In this document: piece after piece, positions 29,508 through 37,501 of the stretch | How positions within the stretch are numbered: the stretch's first letter is position 1 | Layout of the letters: each line of letters opens with the position of its first letter | Assembly (NCBI GenBank): GCA_964385045.1 | Contig: CAYLNM010000019.1 | Span: 1-47,120, forward strand | Length of the DNA: 47,120 nucleotides | Direction: 5' to 3' | DNA from: CAYLNM01 sp964385045 | Lineage (GTDB): Bacteria; Planctomycetota; Phycisphaerae; Phycisphaerales; SM1A02 | Made by a program: the position numbers and the translations under genes | The notes under the pieces: generated by a model | What the model was told of the DNA's origin: nothing | Seen by the model: only the letters and a program-made list of their open reading frames with translations | The model's database searches: none

Positions 29508-29948
29508 ATGGCCCACGGACACGGTGACGGCAACTCCGACTTCGCCCATCCCGCCCCGCTGCGGGCCCTCGTGGCGACCTTCGTCGTCCTGCTCGTCCTG
29601 ACGTGGCTCACGGTGTTCGTCGTCAACTTCGACTTCGGCGACGCGAACATCTTCATCGCCCTCGGGATCGCGGTCGTGAAGGCGGCGGTCGTGGCCCTGT
29701 ACTTCATGCACCTGCGATGGGACCGGCCCGTGAACGGGCTGATCTTCGTGGGCTCGATCGCGGCGGTGGCCCTGTTCATCGGCATCACCATGCTCGACGC
29801 GAAGGAGTACCAGCCGACGCAGGAGCAGTACCGCGAGCTGCAGAACGTGCAGCGGCAGGGCAGCGCGTGGGGTGACGCCGAGGGCGTGCAGAGCGCCATC
29901 CAGGAGCGGGCCACCGCGGCCGCCGCCGCGGCGCCGGCCGAGGGCTGA
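29508..29948 (+). CDS. Cytochrome c oxidase subunit IV (bacterial small subunit, CoxD/CyoD-like)
   Basis: The 146-aa protein starts at ATG 29508, after GGAAGG. It has three transmembrane helices: ALVATFVVLLVLTWLTVFVV, NIFIALGIAVVKAAVVALYF and GLIFVGSIAAVALFIGI. The second contains the family motif AVVKAAVVALYFMHL. The N-terminus (MAHGHGDG) is His-rich and the C-terminus is a soluble Gln/Ala-rich tail. The gene lies between coxA and coxC. Subunit IV stabilises the core oxidase and carries no cofactor. Confidence 0.88.
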   Translation: MAHGHGDGNSDFAHPAPLRALVATFVVLLVLTWLTVFVVNFDFGDANIFIALGIAVVKAAVVALYFMHLRWDRPVNGLIFVGSIAAVALFIGITMLDAKEYQPTQEQYRELQNVQRQGSAWGDAEGVQSAIQERATAAAAAAPAEG

Positions 29949-30042
29949 GGACGCTTCGGGCGGTTTCCGCCGCCCGATCCGCGGGGCGGCCTCGGCGCGG
30001 CACGCCGTCGCGGCCGGCTCCGCCGCGCTCCGGACACCGACG

Positions 30043-30801
30043 ATGACGCGTCTGTTCGACGGTCCGCCGCGCTCTCCCTTCGACGACCCGCACGAGGCCG
30101 AGTCCGCCGCCCGCTTCGGGATGTGGCTCTTCCTCATCGCGCTGGCCGCCTTGTTCGCGGCCACCCTCCTCGGCTACGTGGTGATCCACGTGCAGCTGTC
30201 GGCGGCCGGCAACTGGCCGGACGACCTGCCGCCGGTGCCCGGCGGCCTCGTCCTCTCGACCGTGTTGCTGGTGGTGACGAGCGTGGCCCTGGAGCGGGCG
30301 GCCCGGGACGGGCGACGACTCGCCGTCGCGGACGCGGCGCAGGCCGCCGGCGCGGCCGACGCGGGCGAGCCGGCGGGCGCGGGCCAGGCGGACGATCCGG
30401 CGTCCGGCGGCGAGTCGGCAGGGGGGGCGCCGGGCCCGGTGGCCGACGGGGCGGCCTCCGAGCGGGTGCGGCGGGACCTGGCGATCGCGGGACTGCTCGG
30501 GGCGGCGTTCCTCTTCCTGCAGGCCTTCGCGTGGATCGCCTGGCTGCTGGAGGTGGATGACCGGCTGGCGGGGGCGACGACCTACCGCTTCGCCCTCACC
30601 GGCTTCTGGGTGCTGACCGGGCTCCACGCCCTGCACGTCCTCGGCGGCATCCTGCCGCTGGGGCTCGAGACGTGGCTGGCGTGGCGGCGACCGAGCACCG
30701 ACCTTCGGCGGGCGGGGTCGCTCCGCTTCACCGCGATGTACTGGCACTTCCTCGGGGTGATCTGGCTGCTGCTCTACGGGCTGCTGCTGGCGACGATCTG
30801 A
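30043..30801 (+). CDS. coxC: CoxC, cytochrome c oxidase subunit III
   Basis: The 252-aa protein starts at ATG 30043. The frame shows the subunit III pattern: FGMWLFLIALAALFAATLLG, then a second helix, QAFAWIAWLL, TGFWVLTGLHALHVLGGI and a final YWHFLGVIWLLLYGLLL helix. Glu and His residues that support the fold are in place (GLHALHV, YWHF). Between helices two and three there is an insertion of about 55 residues, very rich in Ala, Gly and Asp. Other than that the size fits the short five-helix bacterial form. Confidence 0.9.
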   Translation: MTRLFDGPPRSPFDDPHEAESAARFGMWLFLIALAALFAATLLGYVVIHVQLSAAGNWPDDLPPVPGGLVLSTVLLVVTSVALERAARDGRRLAVADAAQAAGAADAGEPAGAGQADDPASGGESAGGAPGPVADGAASERVRRDLAIAGLLGAAFLFLQAFAWIAWLLEVDDRLAGATTYRFALTGFWVLTGLHALHVLGGILPLGLETWLAWRRPSTDLRRAGSLRFTAMYWHFLGVIWLLLYGLLLATI

Positions 30802-31133
30802 GGGGATCGGCCGTGAGCCGCCGTCGCGACCGCGCCCGCGGGCGCGGGGGGCGCGAGGGCTCCGGCGAGTGCGCCCGGCGTGGCGAGGATCTCGGTGTGA
30901 CGTCCGCGGCGCCCGCGGCTGATGAGCGACGATGAGAACCGCCGGGCAGGCACGCACCGAGCCGACGGCTTCGGACGCGACGGACGCGGGGCCCGCGGGC
31001 GGGGCGCCGGGCGCGGAGTGCCGCGTGCGGCCGACGGCGTGCCGCACGCGGCGATCGGCAGGCGGCCGCGTCGGCCCGCGTCGAGCGCGTGCACCAACCG
31101 CGTCGGGTGGGATCCGCCGGCCGCGGTCGCGGC
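30802..31133. other. 332-bp convergent gap between coxC and ctaB
   Basis: No supported gene. An 18-bp perfect palindrome is at 30830-30847. Short Arg-rich frames here have no ribosome site or family motif. Confidence 0.5.
30830..30847. terminator. GC palindrome after coxC, possible bidirectional terminator
   Basis: CCGCGCCCGCGGGCGCGG is a perfect 18-bp palindrome 29 nt after the coxC stop in a convergent gap. No T tract is present. Confidence 0.3.
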
Positions 31134-32216
31134 TCAGCCGGTGGCGGCGACCAGCCCGTGGACGACCGGCGGCCGCACGACCTCGGTGGGATCGGCGACC
31201 GCGAGGACGAGCACCACGAGCAGGTAGAGCAGGCTGGCGAGGAAGAGGCCCTTGGCCCGGGCGTCGGTCCGCTCCTGGACGAAGCGGAGCGCACGGAGGC
31301 TGATCCACGCCCCGAGGACGACGGCCCCGGCGGTATAGAGCCAGCCGCCCGCCCCCACCAGCGTGAGCCCGAGGGCAGTGGGGATCAGCAGCAGGCTGCC
31401 GACGAGGCTGGTCTGGGCGGTCAGCCGGCCGTCGGGATCGCACGCGGGCAGCATGCGGAAGCCGCCGCGGGCGTAGTCCTCGCGGTACATCCACGCGAGG
31501 GCGAGGAAGTGCGGGACCTGCCAGACGAACAGCAGGGCGAAGAGCACCCACGCCCCGGGATCGAGCGAGCCGGTGATCGCGACCCAGCCGATCATCGGCG
31601 GGATGGCTCCGACCACGGCGCCCACGAAGGTGTTCAGGGTCGTGAGCGGCTTCAGCGGCGTGTAGACGAGGCCGTAGAGGACGATCGTCAGGCCCGCGAG
31701 CACGGCGGAGATCCCGTTCACGAGGCAGGCGAGCATGCCGACGCCGGCCCCGGTCAGGATCAGGGTGATCATGAGGGCCGAGAATCGCGTCACGTGGCCG
31801 GCCGGCAGCGGGCGGGTCCGGGTCCGCCGCATCGCGCGATCCCGCTCCACCTCGAGCAGCTGGTTCAGGGCGCTGGCCGCCCCGGCGGACATGCCGGTGC
31901 CGAGGATCGTCCACAGGAACGTGAGGGCGGACGCCCCGCCGTGCAGGTGGGACGCGAGCAGCGCGCCGGTCACCGTGGTCCAGAGGACGAGCATGCTCAG
32001 GCGGAGCTTGGTGAGCTCCGAGGCGATGGCCAGCGGCGACGGGGGGTCGAGGGCGGGCTCCGCCGCTCGTTGATCGAGGCCGGAGTCGGTCGCGTCGGTG
32101 TCCGCCGGGGCGGCATCCGCGACCACGTCCATCGCCAGCGGGCCTCCGGCCGGCGCGGGGACGGCCGCGGCCGACGCGAGGTCGAGCGCGGGCTCGGGCT
32201 GGCGGAGGTCGGGCAT
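31134..32216 (-). CDS. ctaB: Protoheme IX farnesyltransferase (heme O synthase)
   Basis: The 360-aa protein is read from ATG 32216. The first 65 residues are a low-complexity extension, so a later start is possible. The UbiA-family core has LTKLRLSML, the first Asp-rich site ALNQLLEVERDRAMRRT followed by RPLPAG, KPLTTLNTFVGAVVGAIPP and the second site MYREDYARGGFRMLP. About nine transmembrane helices are visible. It adds farnesyl to heme B to give heme O for the aa3-type oxidase. It is divergent from ctaA, the next enzyme in the pathway. Confidence 0.92.
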   Translation of the reverse strand: MPDLRQPEPALDLASAAAVPAPAGGPLAMDVVADAAPADTDATDSGLDQRAAEPALDPPSPLAIASELTKLRLSMLVLWTTVTGALLASHLHGGASALTFLWTILGTGMSAGAASALNQLLEVERDRAMRRTRTRPLPAGHVTRFSALMITLILTGAGVGMLACLVNGISAVLAGLTIVLYGLVYTPLKPLTTLNTFVGAVVGAIPPMIGWVAITGSLDPGAWVLFALLFVWQVPHFLALAWMYREDYARGGFRMLPACDPDGRLTAQTSLVGSLLLIPTALGLTLVGAGGWLYTAGAVVLGAWISLRALRFVQERTDARAKGLFLASLLYLLVVLVLAVADPTEVVRPPVVHGLVAATG

Positions 32217-32515
32217 CGACGGGCTCGGGCGAGCGGAGGGTGGCGGCGTCGTCCGGGGATCGGATCGTCGCCGCGGGGCGAGTTCGGGCCCGTCCCACGG
32301 TGGGGACTACCCGGAGAGCGGCATAGTATGCGGGGCGGCTTCGGCGATCCATCCGAGGGGAGGGCGTCCGAGGCCCGGACACCACCACGTCTCGGCCCGC
32401 CCGCCGCGTTCGACGCCGATCACCCCCTGATCGGACCTCGGCGCGGGGAGCGGTCGATCGCCGCTGCCCGCCGCCCCCATCGGGCCCGGCCTGCCGCACA
32501 ATCGCGAGGGTCGCC
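32217..32515. promoter_or_regulatory. Divergent ctaB-ctaA intergenic region with AT island
   Basis: The 299-bp gap holds an AT-richer GCATAGTATGC (32321-32331) that reads as a possible -10 on either strand. On the minus strand TGGATC lies 17 bp upstream of TACTAT. An imperfect dyad GTCCCAC/GTGGGGAC is at 32292-32307. Both heme A genes are probably driven from here. Confidence 0.35.
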
Positions 32516-34054
32516 ATGACCGCCACCGACACCGCGTCCGCCGCCCCGCTCGACGACGCCCGCTCCCGTCCGGCCGTCGGCGTTCCCGCCCTCGGTCCCG
32601 CCGGCGGCGTCGTCGTCCCCGCCGTCGTTGCGGGCTTCGGCATCGCCGTCCTCATGTGGGCGATCGGCTACATGACGCACCTGCGGCAGGGCATGCTGCC
32701 CGGCCCGGTGGTCTTCGCGCTGCTGCTCGCCGCCCTGCTCGGCGGGGGCTGGCTGATCGGCCGGCTCCGCCCCGACCGGCCGGTGGCCGCGGGCGCGATC
32801 GCAGGCGCCACCGCGTCGCTGGTGAACCTGCTCATCCTCGGCAGCGTGGTCTCGGGCGAGGAGGGGGGGGCGAGCTTCGCCCTCGCCGCCCTCGGCTCGA
32901 TCGTCGCGGCGACGGCGGCGTGCGTCGGGGCCGCGGTGCTCGGCGCCCGCAGTCGCGCCGCCGGCACCCCGCGGATGGACGCGGCGGACTGGCGGCACGC
33001 GATGGTCGTGGTCACCTGCGTGGCGACCTTCTTCGTGGTGATCGCGGGCGGGCTCGTGACCAGCACCGAGACCGGCCTCGCGGTGCCCGACTGGCCGAAC
33101 ACCTTCGGCTCGAACATGTTCGCCTACCCGCTCGAGAAGATGGTGGGCGGCGTCTACTACGAGCACGCCCACCGGCTGTACGGATCGCTCGTCGGCATGT
33201 GCACCATCGCCACCGCGGTGGTGGTGCTCGGCACCCGCGAGCCGCGCCGCTGGGTGCGGTGGATGGCGGTGGCGGCGGTGCCGATGGTGATCGTGCAGGG
33301 CCTCATGGGCGGCCTGCGCGTGACGGGCTCCTTCACGCTCGCGGTCGAGGGCGAGGTGCTGCAGCCGAACACGGGGCTCGCGATCACGCACGGCATCTTC
33401 GGGCAGTGCTTCCTGGCGTACATGGTGGCGCTGGCGGCGGCGACGGGCCGGGCGTGGCGATTCCTGCCCGCCGCCCCCGCGGACGAGCCGGCGGACCGCC
33501 GGGCCGCGGCCGGGCGCGGCCTGACCGCGGCGCTGCTGGTGGTGCTGCTGGTGCAGCTCGCCACCGGAGCCGGCTACCGCCACACCTACACGGTGGAGGA
33601 GAAGCTGCCGTGGCCGGCCCACCTCCATCTGACGCTGGCGATGTTCGCGGTGATCATGTGCATCATCGCGGGCATGAAGGCGTGGGCCCGCGACGGCGAC
33701 ACGGGGCGTCCGCTCCGCCGCACCGGCCTGGCGATGAACGTCGCGGTCATGCTCCAGACGCTGCTCGGGGGCGCGGCCCTCATCGCGATCCTCGCCCGCG
33801 ACGACCAGCCGTACGCCGCCGAGGTGCTGCTCGCGACGGCGCACCAGGCGAATGGTGCGCTCGTGCTCGCGCTGGCCGGGCTGCTCTTCGCGTGGACCCG
33901 GCGGCTGCCCGCCCCGCTCACGGACGAGGAGCGGGAGGCCGCGGGCCTGCCGGTCGTGCGCACCAGCGTCGACGTCGACTTCCGGCCTCCTTCGGACCTG
34001 TCCGAACCCGCCGCGTCCCCCGTGGACGAGTCCTCGAAGCCGGTTACGGTGTGA
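32516..34054 (+). CDS. ctaA: Heme A synthase (COX15/CtaA family) with extra N-terminal membrane domain
   Basis: The 512-aa protein starts at ATG 32516. The CtaA core begins near residue 160 (VTCVATFFVVIAGGLVTST then ETGLAVPDWP). It carries the conserved His sites: YEHAHRLYG (with Glu-x-x-His), THGIFGQ, WPAHLHLTLA and TAHQANGALVLA. About eight core helices are present. The first 150 residues add about four transmembrane helices that are not part of the usual family core. The enzyme oxidises the heme O methyl group to give heme A. Confidence 0.9.
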   Translation: MTATDTASAAPLDDARSRPAVGVPALGPAGGVVVPAVVAGFGIAVLMWAIGYMTHLRQGMLPGPVVFALLLAALLGGGWLIGRLRPDRPVAAGAIAGATASLVNLLILGSVVSGEEGGASFALAALGSIVAATAACVGAAVLGARSRAAGTPRMDAADWRHAMVVVTCVATFFVVIAGGLVTSTETGLAVPDWPNTFGSNMFAYPLEKMVGGVYYEHAHRLYGSLVGMCTIATAVVVLGTREPRRWVRWMAVAAVPMVIVQGLMGGLRVTGSFTLAVEGEVLQPNTGLAITHGIFGQCFLAYMVALAAATGRAWRFLPAAPADEPADRRAAAGRGLTAALLVVLLVQLATGAGYRHTYTVEEKLPWPAHLHLTLAMFAVIMCIIAGMKAWARDGDTGRPLRRTGLAMNVAVMLQTLLGGAALIAILARDDQPYAAEVLLATAHQANGALVLALAGLLFAWTRRLPAPLTDEEREAAGLPVVRTSVDVDFRPPSDLSEPAASPVDESSKPVTV

Positions 34055-34214
34055 CGGCCCGAGTCCTCCCGCAGCGGTCATCGTGCGGGGGGCATGGTCG
34101 GAGGACGTCCCGAGCCCTCGCGCGCGTCGACGGATCGGCGGGCGGTGGGCCGAGCCGAGGCGGCAGTGGTCGCTGCGGAGGGGCAGTCGCTCGCGGGCAC
34201 CGGAGGCCGGCGCG

Positions 34215-35405
34215 ATGCGCATCGGTTCCCACGACACGGACGAGCGGGTCGTCATGGTCGCGGACCTCGACGAGGCCGCGGGCGGCGATGCGACGAAGGC
34301 GATCGAGCTGATCGAGGCTGCGGCCGCGGCGGGGGCCGACGCGGTCGCCCTGTCGGCGGTGGTGCCGGAACGGCGGTGGGCGGCGGACCAGACCCGCGCG
34401 ATCGAGGCCGAGGGGCGGCGGCGACTCGGACCCGAGGACGTGCGCGGCCCCGCGGCTCGGGCCGCCGAGCTCGGGCTCGCGGTGGTGCTGTCGGTGTCCG
34501 ACCGCGACACCCTCCACCAGCTCGCGCACCTCGCCTCGGGCTGGCGGATCGAGGCCGCCGACGCGGACTTCGGCGTCCTGCTCGACGCGGCCGGGGCGTG
34601 CGGCATGCCGGTGCTGCTCGAGGTCGCGCACCCGGACGAGGTCCGCCTCGGGGCGATCGTGGCCCGCATCCGGGCCGCGGCCGAGGCCGGCGAGCCGCTG
34701 GCCCGGACCGCCGAGAGGACTCCGGACGCGAGCCGCTCGACGGCCGCGGGCGGTGTCGCCATCACGGTCGCGCCGGCCCCGGGCTCGGCCGCGGCCGGCG
34801 ACGTGATCGGTGGCGCGATCGGCGACGCGACGGACACGACGGACGGCGGCGAGTCGAGCCACGTGGTGGTGATGCATGCACCGACCGCCGGCGGCCGGGA
34901 CGAGGACCAGGCCCTGCCCGAGATGCTCCTGCTCGCGACGTTCGGCGACGCCGCCGGATATCTCGACCGAACCGCGGACCCCCACGACGCGACCGCGGCC
35001 GTCGCCGCCGCCGCCCTGGGGGCGGACGTGATCGTGCGGCCGGTGGACGCGGCGACCGGCGGGGCCGAGGCCTTCGGCCGCTCGGTGGCCGCGGTCCGCC
35101 GGGTCGAGGCGATGCTCGCGGTGGGCGCGATGGGCGACGGGTCCGGGGAAGTCGCGGGCGACGATGCCGCGGCCGGCGACGGCGCGGCCGGCGAGCCGGC
35201 ACGCGACATGGGCCGGGTGATCGTGACCCGCCGCGACCTCGCCGTCGGCGACCTCGTCGGCTTCGAGGACATCGACTGGCGACGGTCGGATCGAGGCCGG
35301 ACCTTCGGCGACGAGCCGCTCGTCGTCGGTCGCCGCGTCGCCGTCGACCTGCCCGCGGGCACCCCGATCGACGAGGACGTCCTGGCGCCGCGGGCGGGCC
35401 GCTGA
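34215..35405 (+). CDS. NeuB-like / SAF-domain protein with degenerate active site
   Basis: The 396-aa protein is read from ATG 34215. The N-terminal part follows the sialic-acid synthase (NeuB) TIM barrel: AIELIEAAAAAGADAVALS, LGLAVVLSVSDRDTLHQLA and GMPVLLEVAHPDEVRLGAI. VVVMHAP corresponds to the LLHC segment. The GYSDHT metal motif has become GYLDRT, and the VIEKHFT segment has become VIVRPVD. The last 65 residues are a SAF (antifreeze-like) domain: VIVTRRDLAVGDLVGFEDID, then VGRRVAVDLPAGTPID. Loss of a metal His and of the Lys-His pair argues against normal synthase activity. A role in sugar binding or regulation is possible but unproven. Confidence 0.6.
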   Translation: MRIGSHDTDERVVMVADLDEAAGGDATKAIELIEAAAAAGADAVALSAVVPERRWAADQTRAIEAEGRRRLGPEDVRGPAARAAELGLAVVLSVSDRDTLHQLAHLASGWRIEAADADFGVLLDAAGACGMPVLLEVAHPDEVRLGAIVARIRAAAEAGEPLARTAERTPDASRSTAAGGVAITVAPAPGSAAAGDVIGGAIGDATDTTDGGESSHVVVMHAPTAGGRDEDQALPEMLLLATFGDAAGYLDRTADPHDATAAVAAAALGADVIVRPVDAATGGAEAFGRSVAAVRRVEAMLAVGAMGDGSGEVAGDDAAAGDGAAGEPARDMGRVIVTRRDLAVGDLVGFEDIDWRRSDRGRTFGDEPLVVGRRVAVDLPAGTPIDEDVLAPRAGR

Positions 35406-35910
35406 CCCACGGACGCGTCGCGATCGGCCGGCATCGGCGCGACGTGGCGGGGCCGGTGGCACGCGCCGTGGTCCGTTCGGGGCCCACGGGGCGAGGACAT
35501 CCCCGTCGATCTCCCGGCCGCGACCACCGGCCGCGACCACCGGCTGCGACGCCGAGCCGCGCCGGCGGGCCCCGGCGGGGGGCGGGCGCGGCTCCGGGCC
35601 AGTGCGGCACGGGGGCGGGCCCGGCGACGAGCGCGGCGGCGATCGGCCGCCGGCCCGTCGCGGGGACGTCCGGATCGGTGGCCGGCCGTGCGGGCGATGC
35701 CGGCGAGGGCGGCCGATGGCCGCGGCCCCTGGCCATCGGGAGCCGGGAAGGCTCATGGCGTCGGTCGGCCCGGCCGACTCCCCCCGGAAGGCCCTGGTCG
35801 CGGGCCACGCACCCTCCTCGCGGGCCGCGAGGTGGATGGCGAGGCGCCGGCGTGCCCGGACGAGGCCGGGGCCGGGGGCCGGGATCCGGGGGCCGGGCCG
35901 GGAGCACGTC
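35406..35910. other. 505-bp gap, no supported gene
   Basis: Highly GC-rich sequence with no family motif. An in-frame upstream ATG at 35755 (after GGGAAGG) could extend the next gene, but the added residues are low-complexity and Arg-rich. Confidence 0.4.
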
Positions 35911-37377
35911 ATGCATCAGGATCCGCCTCGTGCCGCGCGGCCGGCCGCCGACGTCCGTCGCCACATCGAGGTGATCGCGACCGCGTGGACGGACGCCGCC
36001 GCGCAGGAACGGCGCCTCCGTCGGGTCGTCGAGCGATGGGCGGCCGTGGTCGACGGTGTCCGACCGGGCTCGCCGGTGGCGTTCCGCGAGACGGGTGGCG
36101 TCGTTGCCGCGTCGCGCGCGTCGCGCGCGTCCGCGCGAGCCGCCGTAGCCGCCGCCGCGCACGGGTCGCCCGCCGCCGGTCCGCTCGTGCTCCTTGCCGA
36201 GTGCGACGGGTCGCTCGCCGAGCGGGCCGAGACGGAGGCGGCGATCCGGCGGCTGCTCGCGGGCGTGCCGGGCGCCGAGGGCGTCCGCGTCCGGGCGCTG
36301 CCCATCGGCCGTCTGTCGGAGCTCGCCGGCGGCCGGACGAGGCGGCCGGCGGCGCGGCGCGGATGGATCGAGCACGTCCGGCGGTGGGGCGCGAGCGACG
36401 TGGAGCCGAAGCGTGCCGGCAGGACCGACGCCCCGCGACCCGGCGTGCGCCCCGATCGTCCGGACCCGGATCCGGATCCGGATCGGGCCGCCCGCCCCGG
36501 CCCCGGCCCTGGCCCCGGCCTTGCGCCCGGCCCCGCCGCGGGAATCGTCCCGGGTCTCGCCGACCTCTCACGGCACCCGGGCCGTCCGCGGACCCGACCG
36601 CCGGCGGGCTCGGATGTCGTCCGCGAGCTGGTCGCGGGATCCGTCCGCGGTCCGTTCGCCGACCCCACGCGACCGCCGCCGCCCGCACCGCCCGCACCGC
36701 TCGCACCGTCCGTCTCTGCCTCGTCGCCCGCGTCGCCCACGCGGTCCATCCCGCCCGGGCCGCCTCGGCGGCCGGCGGCCGGTGACGCCGGCGCAACGAC
36801 CCGTGACGACGACGACGACGTCCGCACGTCGCCCGAGGTCGGCCGCGATCACGGCCCGGCCGGCGGCCCCCGGCCGTGGGGCTGGCTGGTGCCGCTCGGC
36901 CTCCCACGCATCGTCCCGGTCGTCGACGCGACCCTCCGCGCCGCCCGCCGCCGCCTGGTGCGCGCGGGGGCCGTGGTCGGCCCCGGGGTCGCGGCCTGGG
37001 AGCCGCTCGTGCTCGCGATCGCCCACGGGGCGGTGCTGCGGCTCGAGCGGAACGTGGTGCTGATGCCGGGGGTGGAGATCGTCCTCGACCGCGGAGCGGC
37101 GCTCGTCCTCGGCGAAGGGACGGTCCTGGGCCCGGGCGTCCGGATCCGCGTCCGGGCCGGCCTCGCGGCCGTGGGGCCGCGAACGCGGTTCGGGGCCGGG
37201 AGCGAGGCGGACGTGCGGGCGGGCCTCCTGATCGGACGGGCGGTGCTCGTCGATCCCGGCGTGCGGCTGATCGACGCCGTCCCGGGAGCGCCCGGCACCG
37301 CCGGCCCGCTGGCGGTTCCGGACGGCGCGCGCCTCGCCGGCGACCCGCCACGGCGCGACGGGCAGACCGCCGCCTGA
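35911..37377 (+). CDS. Unknown protein with Pro-rich linker and hexapeptide-like C-terminal domain
   Basis: The 488-aa protein is read from ATG 35911, with GGGAG 7 nt upstream. Residues 1-140 form a helical domain (RRLRRVVERWAAVVDGV, LVLLAECDGSLAERAETEAA) with a very faint resemblance to DUF721/DciA. A Pro/Asp/Gly-rich linker with a PDPDPDPD run follows. From about residue 348 there are imperfect hexapeptide-like turns (GAVVGPGV, GTVLGPGVRI, LLIGRAVLVDPGVRL) like a left-handed beta-helix. Third codon positions are almost all G or C, which supports coding. No acyltransferase His was identified, so no activity is claimed. Confidence 0.55.
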   Translation: MHQDPPRAARPAADVRRHIEVIATAWTDAAAQERRLRRVVERWAAVVDGVRPGSPVAFRETGGVVAASRASRASARAAVAAAAHGSPAAGPLVLLAECDGSLAERAETEAAIRRLLAGVPGAEGVRVRALPIGRLSELAGGRTRRPAARRGWIEHVRRWGASDVEPKRAGRTDAPRPGVRPDRPDPDPDPDRAARPGPGPGPGLAPGPAAGIVPGLADLSRHPGRPRTRPPAGSDVVRELVAGSVRGPFADPTRPPPPAPPAPLAPSVSASSPASPTRSIPPGPPRRPAAGDAGATTRDDDDDVRTSPEVGRDHGPAGGPRPWGWLVPLGLPRIVPVVDATLRAARRRLVRAGAVVGPGVAAWEPLVLAIAHGAVLRLERNVVLMPGVEIVLDRGAALVLGEGTVLGPGVRIRVRAGLAAVGPRTRFGAGSEADVRAGLLIGRAVLVDPGVRLIDAVPGAPGTAGPLAVPDGARLAGDPPRRDGQTAA

Positions 37378-37393
37378 GCCGTCCGCCCCGAGC

Positions 37394-37443
37394 GCGGCGG
37401 CCGCGGCGGGCACGGCGGCCGCGGCGGGCACGGCGGCCGCGGC
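37394..37443. repeat. 18-bp GC-rich tandem repeat
   Basis: Two full copies of gggcacggcggccgcggc (37408-37425 and 37426-37443) and a partial copy before them lie in the convergent gap between two genes. Likely simple repeat expansion; a terminator role is possible. Confidence 0.5.
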
Positions 37444-37501
37444 GGCCGCCACGGGCACGGTGGGCAGGACGTGCACGCGGCCGTCGCCGCCCTCGAGGGG
37501 G

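Noticed and set aside
30813..30935. Small GTG-started Arg-rich gene after coxC
   Set aside because: No ribosome site, no motif, and it lies in a convergent gap with a palindrome.
32420..35527. 1035-codon minus-strand frame across ctaA and the NeuB-like gene
   Set aside because: It is Ser/Pro/Arg-rich, crosses two supported genes and lacks motifs.
36450..36500. Asp-Pro repeat in the unknown protein as a functional motif
   Set aside because: It is encoded by simple ggatcc-type repeats and is more likely a neutral linker.
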